From NCBI GenBank assembly GCA_964467455.1, contig CAYXQJ010000002.1, positions 1-64,000 on the forward strand: DNA of 64,000 nt, written 5' to 3'. The notes beneath the pieces are model-generated. The model was not told the DNA's origin and made no database searches. It saw only the letters and a program-made list of their open reading frames with translations. Source of the DNA: OLB6 sp964467455 (GTDB lineage: Bacteria; Bacteroidota; Ignavibacteria; Kapaibacteriales; Kapaibacteriaceae). The translations under genes and the position numbers were made by a program. Below are positions 16,987 through 27,964 of the stretch, one piece after another (positions within the stretch are counted from its first letter, which is position 1; the number at the start of each line of letters is the position of its first letter).

Positions 16987-17591
16987 TCGGATGTCAGGAT
17001 CGATGACAAAAAGGAGATCCGATGTAAGGGGCAAGCACCATGGACACGGATGGATTCTCGATGTTTGACCGTGCCATATCCCTTATGTTGAGCGAACCCG
17101 TATTGAGGATACTGGCGGTCGGCCTCTTCGATCATCCACCGATCACGGGCCACCTTTGCGAGAATGGATGCGGCCCCGATCGCGATGTTATGGGCATCGC
17201 CATCGACGATACATCGGTGCGGAAGGTGATGCGGACGAAAACGATTGCCGTCGATCAACAACAGTTCGGCCGTTCGTTGCTCTCGAAGCAAGGTGCTCAC
17301 CACCGTATCGATCGCCGCATGCATGGCATCATAGGTTGCTTGCAGGATGTTGACGTCATCGATGCGCTGGTTATCAACGAAGGCCACTGACCAGGCCAGC
17401 GCACATGATTTGATCTGTGTTTCGAGAAGGGCCCTCTGCTCCGGACGGAGCACCTTTGAATCGTTGATGCCGTCGGGAAGGTTCGTCGGATCTAAGACAA
17501 CGGCGGCAGCGACGACCGGTCCTGCGAGGCAGCCACAGCCTGCTTCGTCAACACCGATCGTTGTGGTCGAGATCCATGTTCGCTCATCCAT
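16983..17591 (-). CDS. rnhB: Ribonuclease HII
   Basis: RNase HII cuts the RNA strand of RNA/DNA hybrids and removes single ribonucleotides from DNA. The 202-residue product has the motif GVDEAGCGCLAGP near the N-terminus (acidic D15, E16), then LLIDGNRF and the motif SILAKVARDRWM. The C-terminal YPQYGFAQHKGYGT block is typical. It lies 9 bp after folE and overlaps the symporter gene by 4 bp. Confidence 0.95.
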   Translation of the reverse strand: MDERTWISTTTIGVDEAGCGCLAGPVVAAAVVLDPTNLPDGINDSKVLRPEQRALLETQIKSCALAWSVAFVDNQRIDDVNILQATYDAMHAAIDTVVSTLLREQRTAELLLIDGNRFRPHHLPHRCIVDGDAHNIAIGAASILAKVARDRWMIEEADRQYPQYGFAQHKGYGTVKHRESIRVHGACPLHRISFLSSILTSE

Positions 17592-17600
17592 CGCCCGAAA

Positions 17601-18299
17601 TTAGGCGATGAGCTTCAGGAATTCTGCACGCAATGCGTGATTCGTGGCAAGTTCACCCCGCATGACCGAGGTCACCATCTCGCTCGAATCATGAGCTTCG
17701 ACACCGCGAGCGATCATACAGTAGTGCTTGGCAGAGATCACAACGCCAAGGGCGATCGGATCTAGGAGCTTCACCAAGAAGTCGGCGATCTGTTCTCCGA
17801 GCTCTTCCTGGATCTGTCCGCGTCGTCCGAACCATTCAACGATGCGCGTGAACTTGGACAGGCCGATCACCTTCTCTCGCGGTACGTAGCCTATGGCGCA
17901 GGTACCGGTGATGGGCTGCCAGTGATGGCTGCAGATGCTCATCACCTTGATGCCTTTGCTGATCACGAGCTCATCGACCTTTTTGCGGTTCGGGAAGACC
18001 GTGATCTTCGGCGGCGGTGTGTAGCGGCCGATGAGAAGTTCGTTCACCCACATGCGGGAGAGACGAAACGGTGTGTCGGTGCTGTTGGGATCGTTTCGGT
18101 CAATACGGAGGATATCGAAGATCTCGCCGAACTTCTTTTCTAGTTGATCGACCATGGCTTGGCGCTCTTCATCGGTAAGCATGAGCGAACCATTCGCATC
18201 AAACAGCTGCTGCCCTTGAGCGTTCTTGGTTGGGAAGACCAGCCCCTCTTGGAGCAGGTGATGCTTGAGTTCTTCGTCTTCGAGGTCGATCAGCTTCAT
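17601..18299 (-). CDS. folE: GTP cyclohydrolase I (FolE)
   Basis: FolE converts GTP to 7,8-dihydroneopterin triphosphate, the first step to folate or tetrahydrobiopterin. The 232-residue protein has the zinc ligands C123 and C194 and histidines H125-H126 in SICSHHWQP. The conserved IGYVPREKVIGLSKF and QIQEELGEQIADFL blocks follow. The gene starts inside the PTPS gene (4-bp overlap), which points to a shared pterin pathway. An N-terminal extension of about 40 residues precedes the catalytic core. Confidence 0.95.
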   Translation of the reverse strand: MKLIDLEDEELKHHLLQEGLVFPTKNAQGQQLFDANGSLMLTDEERQAMVDQLEKKFGEIFDILRIDRNDPNSTDTPFRLSRMWVNELLIGRYTPPPKITVFPNRKKVDELVISKGIKVMSICSHHWQPITGTCAIGYVPREKVIGLSKFTRIVEWFGRRGQIQEELGEQIADFLVKLLDPIALGVVISAKHYCMIARGVEAHDSSEMVTSVMRGELATNHALRAEFLKLIA

Positions 18300-18763
18300 A
18301 ACACGGTCTTGATCTGTGCATATTCATGAACGGCGTCGAAGGTTGGGATCGACACCGGTGCGCCGAAATATTCGGCCACATTATGCTCCGACTCCCAGAG
18401 CTTGATGGCGTGCAACTCTCCACTCGGAAGTGCGTTCTCGAGCTCGCGCCAGAACATCACGCAGAGGTTCTCGACGGTCGGTATCACACCCCGGAGGAAG
18501 TCAACATCGAAATTCAGGTGTTTATGGTCTACCTTGTCGATGATCCGATCGTCCAGGATGCGCTTGAGCTCCTTCAAATCGATCACGTATCCGGTGTGGG
18601 GATCTGGTAGCCCCTTTACCGTGACCTCAAGAATGTAGTTATGTCCGTGTCCGAAGTAGTTGTTGCACTTATCGAAGACGGCCTCGTTCTGTTCGTCCGA
18701 AAACGTGGGATTGAACAATCGGTGCGACGCTGAGAACGTCGATGAGCGGGTCACGTAGATCAT
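18296..18763 (-). CDS. 6-pyruvoyltetrahydropterin synthase (PTPS-II type)
   Basis: This 155-residue protein belongs to the PTPS/QueD family. The zinc ligands are H14 (SASHRL), H39 and H41 (GHGHNY). The catalytic cysteine C33 lies five residues before HGH, the CX5HGH spacing of true PTPS (PTPS-II) rather than the CX3HGH spacing of QueD. PTVENL and LWESEHN are further family blocks. With folE overlapping directly downstream, the likely product is tetrahydrobiopterin or a derivative. Reductases for later steps are not adjacent, though a pteridine-reductase-like SDR lies at 58789. Confidence 0.85.
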   Translation of the reverse strand: MIYVTRSSTFSASHRLFNPTFSDEQNEAVFDKCNNYFGHGHNYILEVTVKGLPDPHTGYVIDLKELKRILDDRIIDKVDHKHLNFDVDFLRGVIPTVENLCVMFWRELENALPSGELHAIKLWESEHNVAEYFGAPVSIPTFDAVHEYAQIKTVL

Positions 18764-18837
18764 GGCGCGGACAACAAGTGATCGTTGAAAAGGGTTCCGT
18801 GCGGATATTTGTACTTCTTATGTCCTTGTAACATACG

Positions 18838-19566
18838 ATGTTGCTTCGATTAATCCTTATGGCGGCCTTGAATGTCGCCCCTACATCCGAGGTGCCCGAC
18901 AGCGCCCTTCTCTGTATTGGGGCCACATTTCGGACCATCGAGATCGACGGACGGCTGACAACGACGGGCAAACAGTCCTTCTCTGGTATGCCCTTCTCGG
19001 TGGTCATGGACTCGTCGCAGACCTATCTGTTGACGATGGGTGGGCCATTTGGGATCACGGCCGCAAAAATGATGGCCACCGACACGAGTTTCGTGATGGT
19101 CAACTATTTGCAGCAAGAAGTATGGGACGGCGATCCGCGTTCTCCGTCACTAATTGCTGCATCACACCTTCCCCTGCCGGCAGCGGATCTGATGAAGCTT
19201 ATGCGCGGGCGATTGCCCGGGCCGGCTCAGCGATTCGTACGAGTTGCCCCGAAACGCGACGATGGATCCGTGCTGTTCATCCACCGCGATTCAACGTCGA
19301 TCGAATACGTGCTGATCGACACCGTCACGAACACTTTGCGTCAGTACCAGCGCAAAGACATGGAAGGTACGCTGCTTCTTGACGTAGCGTTCCAAGACGT
19401 TCGTGAGACCGATGGACATTTCATACCGTTCAGGGTTCTGATCGCGACCAAGGACAGGGCTGAGACCGCCACCGTGGACATCACCGACATTGCGGTCAAT
19501 CGCGCCGTCAAGCCGATCACCCCACCACCAGTCAGCTCAGCGTTTCAACGGAGAACGTTCCGCTGA
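18838..19566 (+). CDS. LolB-like outer-membrane lipoprotein-carrier-type protein (DUF4292-like)
   Basis: This 242-residue protein begins with a short hydrophobic segment but has no clear lipobox cysteine. Its body has the DUF4292/LolB-like course of beta strands: IEIDGRLTTTGKQSFSG, then GPFGITAAKMMATD, and a central LMRGRLPGPAQRFV. The stop overlaps the lptD start as TGATG, so the two are co-translated, which fits a role in outer-membrane assembly. The match is by pattern only and is weaker than for the neighbours. A start at the internal ATG 18859 is possible. The gene is divergent from PTPS across 74 bp. Confidence 0.6.
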   Translation: MLLRLILMAALNVAPTSEVPDSALLCIGATFRTIEIDGRLTTTGKQSFSGMPFSVVMDSSQTYLLTMGGPFGITAAKMMATDTSFVMVNYLQQEVWDGDPRSPSLIAASHLPLPAADLMKLMRGRLPGPAQRFVRVAPKRDDGSVLFIHRDSTSIEYVLIDTVTNTLRQYQRKDMEGTLLLDVAFQDVRETDGHFIPFRVLIATKDRAETATVDITDIAVNRAVKPITPPPVSSAFQRRTFR

Positions 19567-22085
19567 TGCTCGTACGCATCATGGCGATCGTGATCGCATG
19601 TTGTTCAGCTCTTAGTGTTAGGGGGCAGGACACAACGCGGATCAATACATCAGGCGTCGACTCCGTCGTCGTGATCTCTGCGAAGGACTCCGCTCACTTT
19701 AGTCTCAAACGAAAGACGTTGCGCCTGCGCGGAACGGCCGATGTGAAATATCGCGACCAACGCATTCAGGCCGAGGTCATCGAGATGGACTTCAATGCCT
19801 CGACCATGACAGCCGAAGGTGCACCGGACTCTACTGGCAATATCACGGGCTTCCCCATTTTTACCGATGGTGGCGAAGAATTCGCCGGCGAGTCCATGCT
19901 CTACAACTTCACCACCAAACGCGGTCGGGTGAAGTTTGGCGAGACATCCGTTGAAGGGGGCTTTTATTACGGATCTCGGATCAAGCGTGTCGACGACAAG
20001 GTCGCCTACGTCGAGAACGGTTGCTTCACGACCTGTGATGCTCCACATCCTCACTTCTACTTCAATTCACCTCAGATGAAGGTGGTTGTTGACGACAAGA
20101 TCTACCTCGACCCGATCATTTGGTACGTTGAAGACATTCCCGTCTTTGCCCTACCCATTGGACTGTTCTTTTCGGCAGAGAGTGGTCGGCGATCCGGCAT
20201 CATCATGCCCTCCCCTCTCGTCACCAGCGACCGCGGCGTTGTGCTGCAGAATCTTGGCTATTATTTCGCTGTCAGCGACTACTTCGACACGGAGATCACC
20301 TCAGATCTCACCACGAAAGGTGGCTTCACACTCTACAACCGCTCACGGTGGGCATTGCGTGACCACATGAGTGGCAATGCCGAGATCCGCTTCGGCTATA
20401 CGCGCTTCAACGTCGAAGACCCGTATACGATGAACTTCTCACTGACGCTGGCGCATCAACAACAGCTTCGGCCGCAAGAGTCGGTCTCCATGAATCTGTT
20501 GTTCACCACCACGAAACTGTTCCAGAATACCTCGTTGAATCCCATCGACCGAGTCCGACAAAATGCCCGTTCGACAGCGTCCTATCAACGCACGTTCTAC
20601 AACAACATGACGTTGAACGTGAACTACGTTCGTGACCAAAACATGATCAATGGTTCGATCACTGAGGTACCGGCGGTGAGCTTCGCTGTTCCGCAGTTCT
20701 TTCCGTTGCGAAATGCCTTTAGCGGAAGCCATTGGATCAAAGACCTTTCGTTGAGTTACCGGGCTACCGGCCGATACCAATACACATCGACGAGACCGGA
20801 TGATACCAGTGCCTTTGCGGTCACCGAGAATACGGTCATCGAGCACCGCCCGAGTCTGACCGTGACACCCAAGTTTGGCTTCTTTACGATCCAACCCACG
20901 GTGTCTTATTCAGAGAACTGGTACATGCAGAGCTATACCCAAAGTGTCGATCCAACAGACTCCACGATCGTCACCACCCGTCAACCAGGCTTCGTCCGAG
21001 AGTATACATACGGCTTTGGCGTCAGCGCCAGTACCTTTCTCTACGGTATGGCCTATCCGCGTTTCGCCGGGATCCAGGCCATTCGTCACACCTTGCAGCC
21101 ACAGGTCGGAATTCAATTTGTCCCCGATCAGTCCGACACCTCGTTGGGCTTCTTCGGTAGTTACACCAGCCCCATCACCGGAAAGACCGTTACTTACCGT
21201 CGGTTTGGCAGTGCCGGGTCGTTAGCCTCTCAAGCACAACAAGCATCGATCACATTGGGAGTGCTCAACAAGATCAGCGTCAAACCGATGCAGCCGGAGA
21301 ACGACACGGTACCCGTGAAGCCGATCGACCTCTTGACCTTCAATTTCAACACCTCGTACAATCTGGCAGCCGACTCTATGCGGCTCGCCCCGATCACCTT
21401 CAACCTGCGTACACCTGTTCTTGAAGTGGTCGAGTTCAACCTAAACGGAACGCTCAATCCATACGAGCAGGCATTGGTACCAAACGAAGCAACAGGCCGT
21501 GAGGAGTGGAGAACGATCGGCACGACCATGATCGAAGCGGGTACGGGACTCGGCCGACTGACCAATCTTTCGATCCAGCTTGGCACTCGCTTCTCATCAG
21601 CCGGTGTCTCGTTCGCAGAACGCAGTAGTGAGCAGGATACGACGCAACAGGACACGGTCACCGACGATCTCAAATCTCGTTTTGGTCGACGTCTGAACTT
21701 ACGGGATGAGGAGACGGACCTTTTTGCTGACCATACTCCCGGATGGTCACCTGTGATCATGCCTTGGGACATTGCCCTCAACCTCAATTACACGCTCAAT
21801 CAACCCAACCCTGCCACGACGATCAACACGCTCCTACTCTCCTATCGGGGCTCTATTTCGCTCACGGAGACCGTACAGGTCTCGGCTGTGGGAAGTTTTG
21901 ATGTGATCGAACGACAATTCAATTCGCCGATCATCGACATTACCAAGCGCATTCACTGCTGGAATCTCAGCCTCAACTGGGTACCGATCGGCGTCAATCA
22001 AGGCTTCTTTCTTCGATTCTCCGCCGCCGCACCGCAATTACAGGGCCTCGTGATCCCGAAGCAGAGTACTCCACTCTACCGCTGA
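19566..22085 (+). CDS. lptD: LPS assembly outer-membrane protein LptD
   Basis: LptD is the beta-barrel that inserts lipopolysaccharide into the outer leaflet of the outer membrane. The 839-residue protein has a signal peptide ending ALSVRGQ and an N-terminal OstA/LptA-like region (TADVKYRDQRIQAEVIEMDF). A conserved pair of cysteines (NGCFTTCDAPHPHF) and PVFALPIGLFF precede the barrel, which fills the rest of the protein. Its position after a LolB-like protein and before glmS (amino-sugar supply) is coherent with cell-envelope synthesis. No lptE or lpt transporter genes are in the window. Confidence 0.9.
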   Translation: MLVRIMAIVIACCSALSVRGQDTTRINTSGVDSVVVISAKDSAHFSLKRKTLRLRGTADVKYRDQRIQAEVIEMDFNASTMTAEGAPDSTGNITGFPIFTDGGEEFAGESMLYNFTTKRGRVKFGETSVEGGFYYGSRIKRVDDKVAYVENGCFTTCDAPHPHFYFNSPQMKVVVDDKIYLDPIIWYVEDIPVFALPIGLFFSAESGRRSGIIMPSPLVTSDRGVVLQNLGYYFAVSDYFDTEITSDLTTKGGFTLYNRSRWALRDHMSGNAEIRFGYTRFNVEDPYTMNFSLTLAHQQQLRPQESVSMNLLFTTTKLFQNTSLNPIDRVRQNARSTASYQRTFYNNMTLNVNYVRDQNMINGSITEVPAVSFAVPQFFPLRNAFSGSHWIKDLSLSYRATGRYQYTSTRPDDTSAFAVTENTVIEHRPSLTVTPKFGFFTIQPTVSYSENWYMQSYTQSVDPTDSTIVTTRQPGFVREYTYGFGVSASTFLYGMAYPRFAGIQAIRHTLQPQVGIQFVPDQSDTSLGFFGSYTSPITGKTVTYRRFGSAGSLASQAQQASITLGVLNKISVKPMQPENDTVPVKPIDLLTFNFNTSYNLAADSMRLAPITFNLRTPVLEVVEFNLNGTLNPYEQALVPNEATGREEWRTIGTTMIEAGTGLGRLTNLSIQLGTRFSSAGVSFAERSSEQDTTQQDTVTDDLKSRFGRRLNLRDEETDLFADHTPGWSPVIMPWDIALNLNYTLNQPNPATTINTLLLSYRGSISLTETVQVSAVGSFDVIERQFNSPIIDITKRIHCWNLSLNWVPIGVNQGFFLRFSAAAPQLQGLVIPKQSTPLYR

Positions 22086-22089
22086 GTGG

Positions 22090-22097
22090 TATTTTTG
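22090..22097 (+). promoter_or_regulatory. TAnnTTTG -7 box upstream of glmS
   Basis: TATTTTTG sits in the 35-bp gap between lptD and glmS. A ribosome site AAGGAG (22105-22110) and the ATG at 22121 follow. This gives glmS its own promoter although it follows lptD closely. Confidence 0.5.
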
Positions 22098-22120
22098 ATG
22101 ACTTAAGGAGAACCGATTAC

Positions 22121-23953
<1,833 letters not shown>

Positions 23954-23954
23954 G

Positions 23955-24959
23955 ATGATCGCTTCGACCATGAGCATCGCCTCCCTCGCCGAGGAACTGA
24001 CCACCGGAGATCGTCGTGCCCTGGCACAGGCCATCTCACTCGTGGAGAGTTCCCATGCATCCGACGAGCAATCGGCAGCAGAGCTATTGTCGATCCTTGC
24101 CGAACGAAAGACCTCCACACAGAGCCAAAGGATCGCCGTTTCCGGTGCACCCGGGGTTGGCAAGAGCACGATGCTGGAGCGCCTTGGTCTCAAGCTGATC
24201 GACAACGGACATCGCGTCGCCATCCTCGCTGTTGACCCGTCAAGTCGGCGAACCGGAGGCAGTATCTTAGGTGACAAGGTCCGCATGCCGAAGTTATCGC
24301 TCCGGGAAGAGGCCTTTATCCGCCCATCACCATCGCGCCGTTCCTACGGCGGCACCACCTCCGCAACACGCGATGTGATCACACTGTGTGAAGCGGCGGG
24401 CTACGACACGGTCATCGTTGAGACCGTCGGTGTCGGACAAAGTGAAACAGATGCAGCCGACATGGTCGACCTCTTTCTTCTATTGGTCATGCCAGCATCA
24501 GGTGACGACCTGCAAGGCATCAAGCGCGGTATCATGGAAGTGGCCGACGTTGTGGTCATCACCAAGTCAGATCTCTCTCCGGATCAGACCAACATTGCCT
24601 TGGCTCAGCATCGAGCCGCACTTCAACTCATGCAACCGTCGAGACCAGGATGGCAGACACCGGTCGTCTCAACAAGCTCAGTCACCGACGACGGGTTGGA
24701 TGACCTTCTTCGTGTCGTCAACGATTTCTTCGTGAACGCTCGACACGCTGACATCCTTCGTGTACGCGTCGCGCAACGTCTTGCATGGTTCGATGAGCTC
24801 CTTAAACACCGCTTGTTCGAAGTGATATTCAAGGATCCGTCCATTCTTCATCGCCTATCAGAATACCGTTCATCGGTCTTCGAACAGAATATGCCGCCAT
24901 CGGTGGCCGTACGTAGTTTTTTACACCATCTCCACGTGAACATCACGGAACGATCATGA
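23955..24959 (+). CDS. meaB: MeaB/ArgK family GTPase (methylmalonyl-CoA mutase chaperone)
   Basis: MeaB-type GTPases protect or reload adenosylcobalamin mutases. This 334-residue protein has the P-loop GAPGVGKST at 64-72, VDPSSRRTGGSILGDKVRM, ETVGVGQSE near 158 and the TKSD motif near 199. The C-terminal dimerisation arm is present. The gene begins one base after the glmS stop and overlaps the M24 peptidase by 4 bp. No mutase gene lies in the window, so the partner is encoded elsewhere. Confidence 0.92.
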   Translation: MIASTMSIASLAEELTTGDRRALAQAISLVESSHASDEQSAAELLSILAERKTSTQSQRIAVSGAPGVGKSTMLERLGLKLIDNGHRVAILAVDPSSRRTGGSILGDKVRMPKLSLREEAFIRPSPSRRSYGGTTSATRDVITLCEAAGYDTVIVETVGVGQSETDAADMVDLFLLLVMPASGDDLQGIKRGIMEVADVVVITKSDLSPDQTNIALAQHRAALQLMQPSRPGWQTPVVSTSSVTDDGLDDLLRVVNDFFVNARHADILRVRVAQRLAWFDELLKHRLFEVIFKDPSILHRLSEYRSSVFEQNMPPSVAVRSFLHHLHVNITERS

Positions 24960-26161
24960 GACTCGAAATCACCACGATCCAAGAAGCCATTCGCACCAAC
25001 GGCGCGGATGCTTGGGTGCTGTACGACTTCCGCGGCACGAATGACCTGGCCTGGTCCATTCTCAACATCCCTTCGGATGCACATTGCACACGGCGCTGGA
25101 TGGTCGTGATCCCTGCCCAGGGACATGCCGTGAAGATCGTTCACCGCATGGAACAAGACCCGCTTTCGCATGTGCGCACCATCGAGAAACACTATGCCTC
25201 ACGCCAAGAGTGGGAAGATGTGATCAAGGAAACGCTCGCCCCCTACAAAACGATCGCCATGGAGTATTCTCCGATGAATGCGATCCCGGTGGTCTCGAAG
25301 GTCGATGCGGGCACGATCGAATTCATTCGTTCGCTCGGACATACGGTGATCAGCTCGGGTGATATCGTGCAACGATTCACGGCGACCTTGAGCACCGATC
25401 AGATCGCCGGTGCCGAGGTGACGGCCGGTCAAGTGCGTGATGCGATCTTCCTTGGGTTTAAGACGATCCGTGAGCGCCTTCTGGCCAATGAACGAGTGAC
25501 GGAATACGACGTGCAACAGGTCATTCTTGCGGAGTTCGCCCGTCTCGACCTGGAAACGGATACGCCACCGATCGTGGCCATTGGACCCAATGCCGCGAGC
25601 CCTCACTACGCACCATCAATGACCCGTACCAGCGAGATCACAGCGGACATGGTCGTTCTGATCGACGCATGGGCAAAACGTCGCGCCGTTGGATCTGTGT
25701 TCGCTGACCTGACGTGGGTGGGATATACCGGTGTTGACGTGCCATCTGACGTCGCACGAACCTTCGACGTGATCGTGCGCGGTCGCAACGCAGCGATCGA
25801 CCTTGTCCGTACACGGTTTGAGTCCGGACAGCCGGTGTACGGTTACGAGGTCGACCGTGCCTGCAGAACGGTGATCGAAGAAGCCGGTCTTGGTTCCCAC
25901 TTTATCCATCGCACCGGCCACAGCATCACCACTCAGATCCACGGACCTGGCGTCAACATGGATGATTTCGAGACCCACGATACCCGCCGGATCCTACCCT
26001 CGACGAGTTTCTCGATCGAACCCGGTCTGTACTTCGCCCAATCACTGGGCCTCCGCACGGAGATCGACGTGGTCATTCTCTCCGATGGCACGGTGACCGT
26101 TCCATCCTCGCCACTTCAACGCTCCGTTCTTCCGCTTCTTGCCGACGATTGGGAACAGTAA
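24956..26161 (+). CDS. M24 family metallopeptidase (Xaa-Pro aminopeptidase-like)
   Basis: This 401-residue protein has a creatinase-like N-terminal domain and a C-terminal pita-bread fold. Metal ligands can be assigned: Asp in VLIDAWAKR, Asp in SVFADLTWVG, His in HRTGHSITTQ, Glu in SIEPGLYF and Glu in RTEIDVVI. It lacks a signal peptide and should be cytoplasmic, cleaving X-Pro bonds or a related peptide. It overlaps meaB by 4 bp at the start and the TPR gene by one base at the end. Confidence 0.9.
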   Translation: MRLEITTIQEAIRTNGADAWVLYDFRGTNDLAWSILNIPSDAHCTRRWMVVIPAQGHAVKIVHRMEQDPLSHVRTIEKHYASRQEWEDVIKETLAPYKTIAMEYSPMNAIPVVSKVDAGTIEFIRSLGHTVISSGDIVQRFTATLSTDQIAGAEVTAGQVRDAIFLGFKTIRERLLANERVTEYDVQQVILAEFARLDLETDTPPIVAIGPNAASPHYAPSMTRTSEITADMVVLIDAWAKRRAVGSVFADLTWVGYTGVDVPSDVARTFDVIVRGRNAAIDLVRTRFESGQPVYGYEVDRACRTVIEEAGLGSHFIHRTGHSITTQIHGPGVNMDDFETHDTRRILPSTSFSIEPGLYFAQSLGLRTEIDVVILSDGTVTVPSSPLQRSVLPLLADDWEQ

Positions 26162-27942
26162 TGCCCCATTGTCTTCGGCTGCTCCTTCCATTAATGCTGC
26201 TTACCTCCTTTGTAGATCTTAGGGGGCAAGCAGATCGTTTAAGGATGGCTCAGACCTACGAAAGCGGCGGCGACCTTCGCAATGCTGCTCGGATCTATCT
26301 CGAACTCTATGATGCCGATGGTGCAAATGCATCCGCTTTTCAAGGGATCGTTCGAACGCTGACGGGCCTCAAACAGCCGGAGTCGCTTCTTCCCATCGTC
26401 GTCAAGGAAGCCAAAAGAGCTCCATCGACACGGACAGATCTTCTTGCTGCTCAACTCTCGGCGCAGTTAGGCAAACGTGAAGATGCAATGGTGTGGTGGG
26501 GATCTGCGATCGAACGCGAAGGAAAGACCGAGTCGATCTACGCGACCATTGCAAAGGCGCAGTTTGATGCCCGTATGCTTGCCGAGGCGATCGTTTCGTA
26601 TACCACTGCGCGCACGATCTCCGAAGAACCGTTCGCCTATGCTCGTGAGCTTTCAGTGTTGTTTGCCGCCACTAATGACCTAGAGAATGCCACGAAAGAA
26701 GCACTCAATGAACATCGCGCAACACCGGACGTTACGTCGACCGAAGCTCGACTCGGCGCCTTGATGGCGCTCGACACCACGAATTCGCGTGTTCGTGCTG
26801 TCTTGCGGAATGCCGGTGATCTTCCCCAACGCGACCGGCTGATGTCGTGGTACTATCGTACGACCGGTGATTGGGCGGCTGCGTACAAGATCACGCGGAA
26901 GATCGATGAGGAAGAGCGGATGCGGGGTAATGAGATCTTGAGATTTGCAGATGCGGCTCGACGCGAAGGTGCCTACGAGACCGCCATCGAGGCGTATGAC
27001 GATCTCGTCAAGAACGGTCAGAAGCAAGTGGCTTTGGTTGCAAGCTTCGGTATGGTACGAACGTTGGACCAGCGCATCTCTTCGCAAGTGCGGATCGACA
27101 CTGCGCAGGCACGTACGATCATTGGTCAGTATCGTGAGGTCATTCGCGCCAATCCTGAACATCCGCTGACGGCTGATGCCATGCTTCGGGCGGCGACACT
27201 ATGTGATGAGATCCTGCACGATCGTGATCAGGCGCGGGACCTGCTCACGGGACTGACGAATCGTTGGAACGGCACGACGGCTGCAGCCCGCGGCTCTCTG
27301 CTGTTGGCCGACCTTTATCTTGCAGTCGGCAGAGCCGATGCTGCCGATGATATCCTGATGACATTGGTGACCAATGAACGTCTGCCCGACCCTGACGTCC
27401 GCGACTTGGCGCTGTTGAGGCGAGCGGACCTACGTTTATTCAACGGAGATCAAGCAACTGCCCGAACCGGATACCTGGAGATCACGAAACGTCCGGAATC
27501 GATCGCGGCAAACGACGCCATCGATCGGTTGGCATTATTGACCTTGGCCATTGACGACTCAGCAGCCGTGGCAGAGTACTTTAAAGGGACGTATGCTCAG
27601 ATCCGACGGGACCCATCATCTGCCATCAAGTTCTATGAACAGGCAGCCAAAATGGCTACCGACGCGGAGGTCAAAGACCGCTGTCTCTTACAAGAAGCAC
27701 AAAGTCGTTTTGATCTGGGTGAAACCGAACGCGTCGTCCAAACGTTGGAGCCCGTGATCGCTCGCATTCCCGAAGCCATCTTCGGCGATAGAGCGTTGTT
27801 GTTGATCGCCAACTGCTTTGAGCGTCTTGGGCGCACACAGGACGCGATCGATTCATTGACAGCCCTTCTTGTGCAATATCCACGCAGTATCCTCGCACCG
27901 GCATCCCGCGAGCGCATCAGGCGCCTACGCGGAGATGCCTAA
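26161..27942 (+). CDS. Exported TPR-repeat protein
   Basis: This 593-residue protein has a signal peptide (LRLLLPLMLLTSFVDLRGQ) followed by repeated helix pairs of TPR type. Examples are RMAQTYESGGDLRNAARIYL near the N-terminus and LLIANCFERLGRTQDAIDSL near the C-terminus. No enzymatic motif was found. The start at 26161 overlaps the upstream stop as TAATG; an in-frame start at 26149 would lie inside the M24 gene. It probably acts as a periplasmic scaffold. Confidence 0.75.
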   Translation: MPHCLRLLLPLMLLTSFVDLRGQADRLRMAQTYESGGDLRNAARIYLELYDADGANASAFQGIVRTLTGLKQPESLLPIVVKEAKRAPSTRTDLLAAQLSAQLGKREDAMVWWGSAIEREGKTESIYATIAKAQFDARMLAEAIVSYTTARTISEEPFAYARELSVLFAATNDLENATKEALNEHRATPDVTSTEARLGALMALDTTNSRVRAVLRNAGDLPQRDRLMSWYYRTTGDWAAAYKITRKIDEEERMRGNEILRFADAARREGAYETAIEAYDDLVKNGQKQVALVASFGMVRTLDQRISSQVRIDTAQARTIIGQYREVIRANPEHPLTADAMLRAATLCDEILHDRDQARDLLTGLTNRWNGTTAAARGSLLLADLYLAVGRADAADDILMTLVTNERLPDPDVRDLALLRRADLRLFNGDQATARTGYLEITKRPESIAANDAIDRLALLTLAIDDSAAVAEYFKGTYAQIRRDPSSAIKFYEQAAKMATDAEVKDRCLLQEAQSRFDLGETERVVQTLEPVIARIPEAIFGDRALLLIANCFERLGRTQDAIDSLTALLVQYPRSILAPASRERIRRLRGDA

Positions 27943-27964
27943 CATGACACATTTGGAGACCATC

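Noticed and set aside
18764..18837. Promoter in the gap between PTPS and the LolB-like gene
   Set aside because: TATTTG and TATGTCCTTG are present but none matches TAnnTTTG, so I do not call one.
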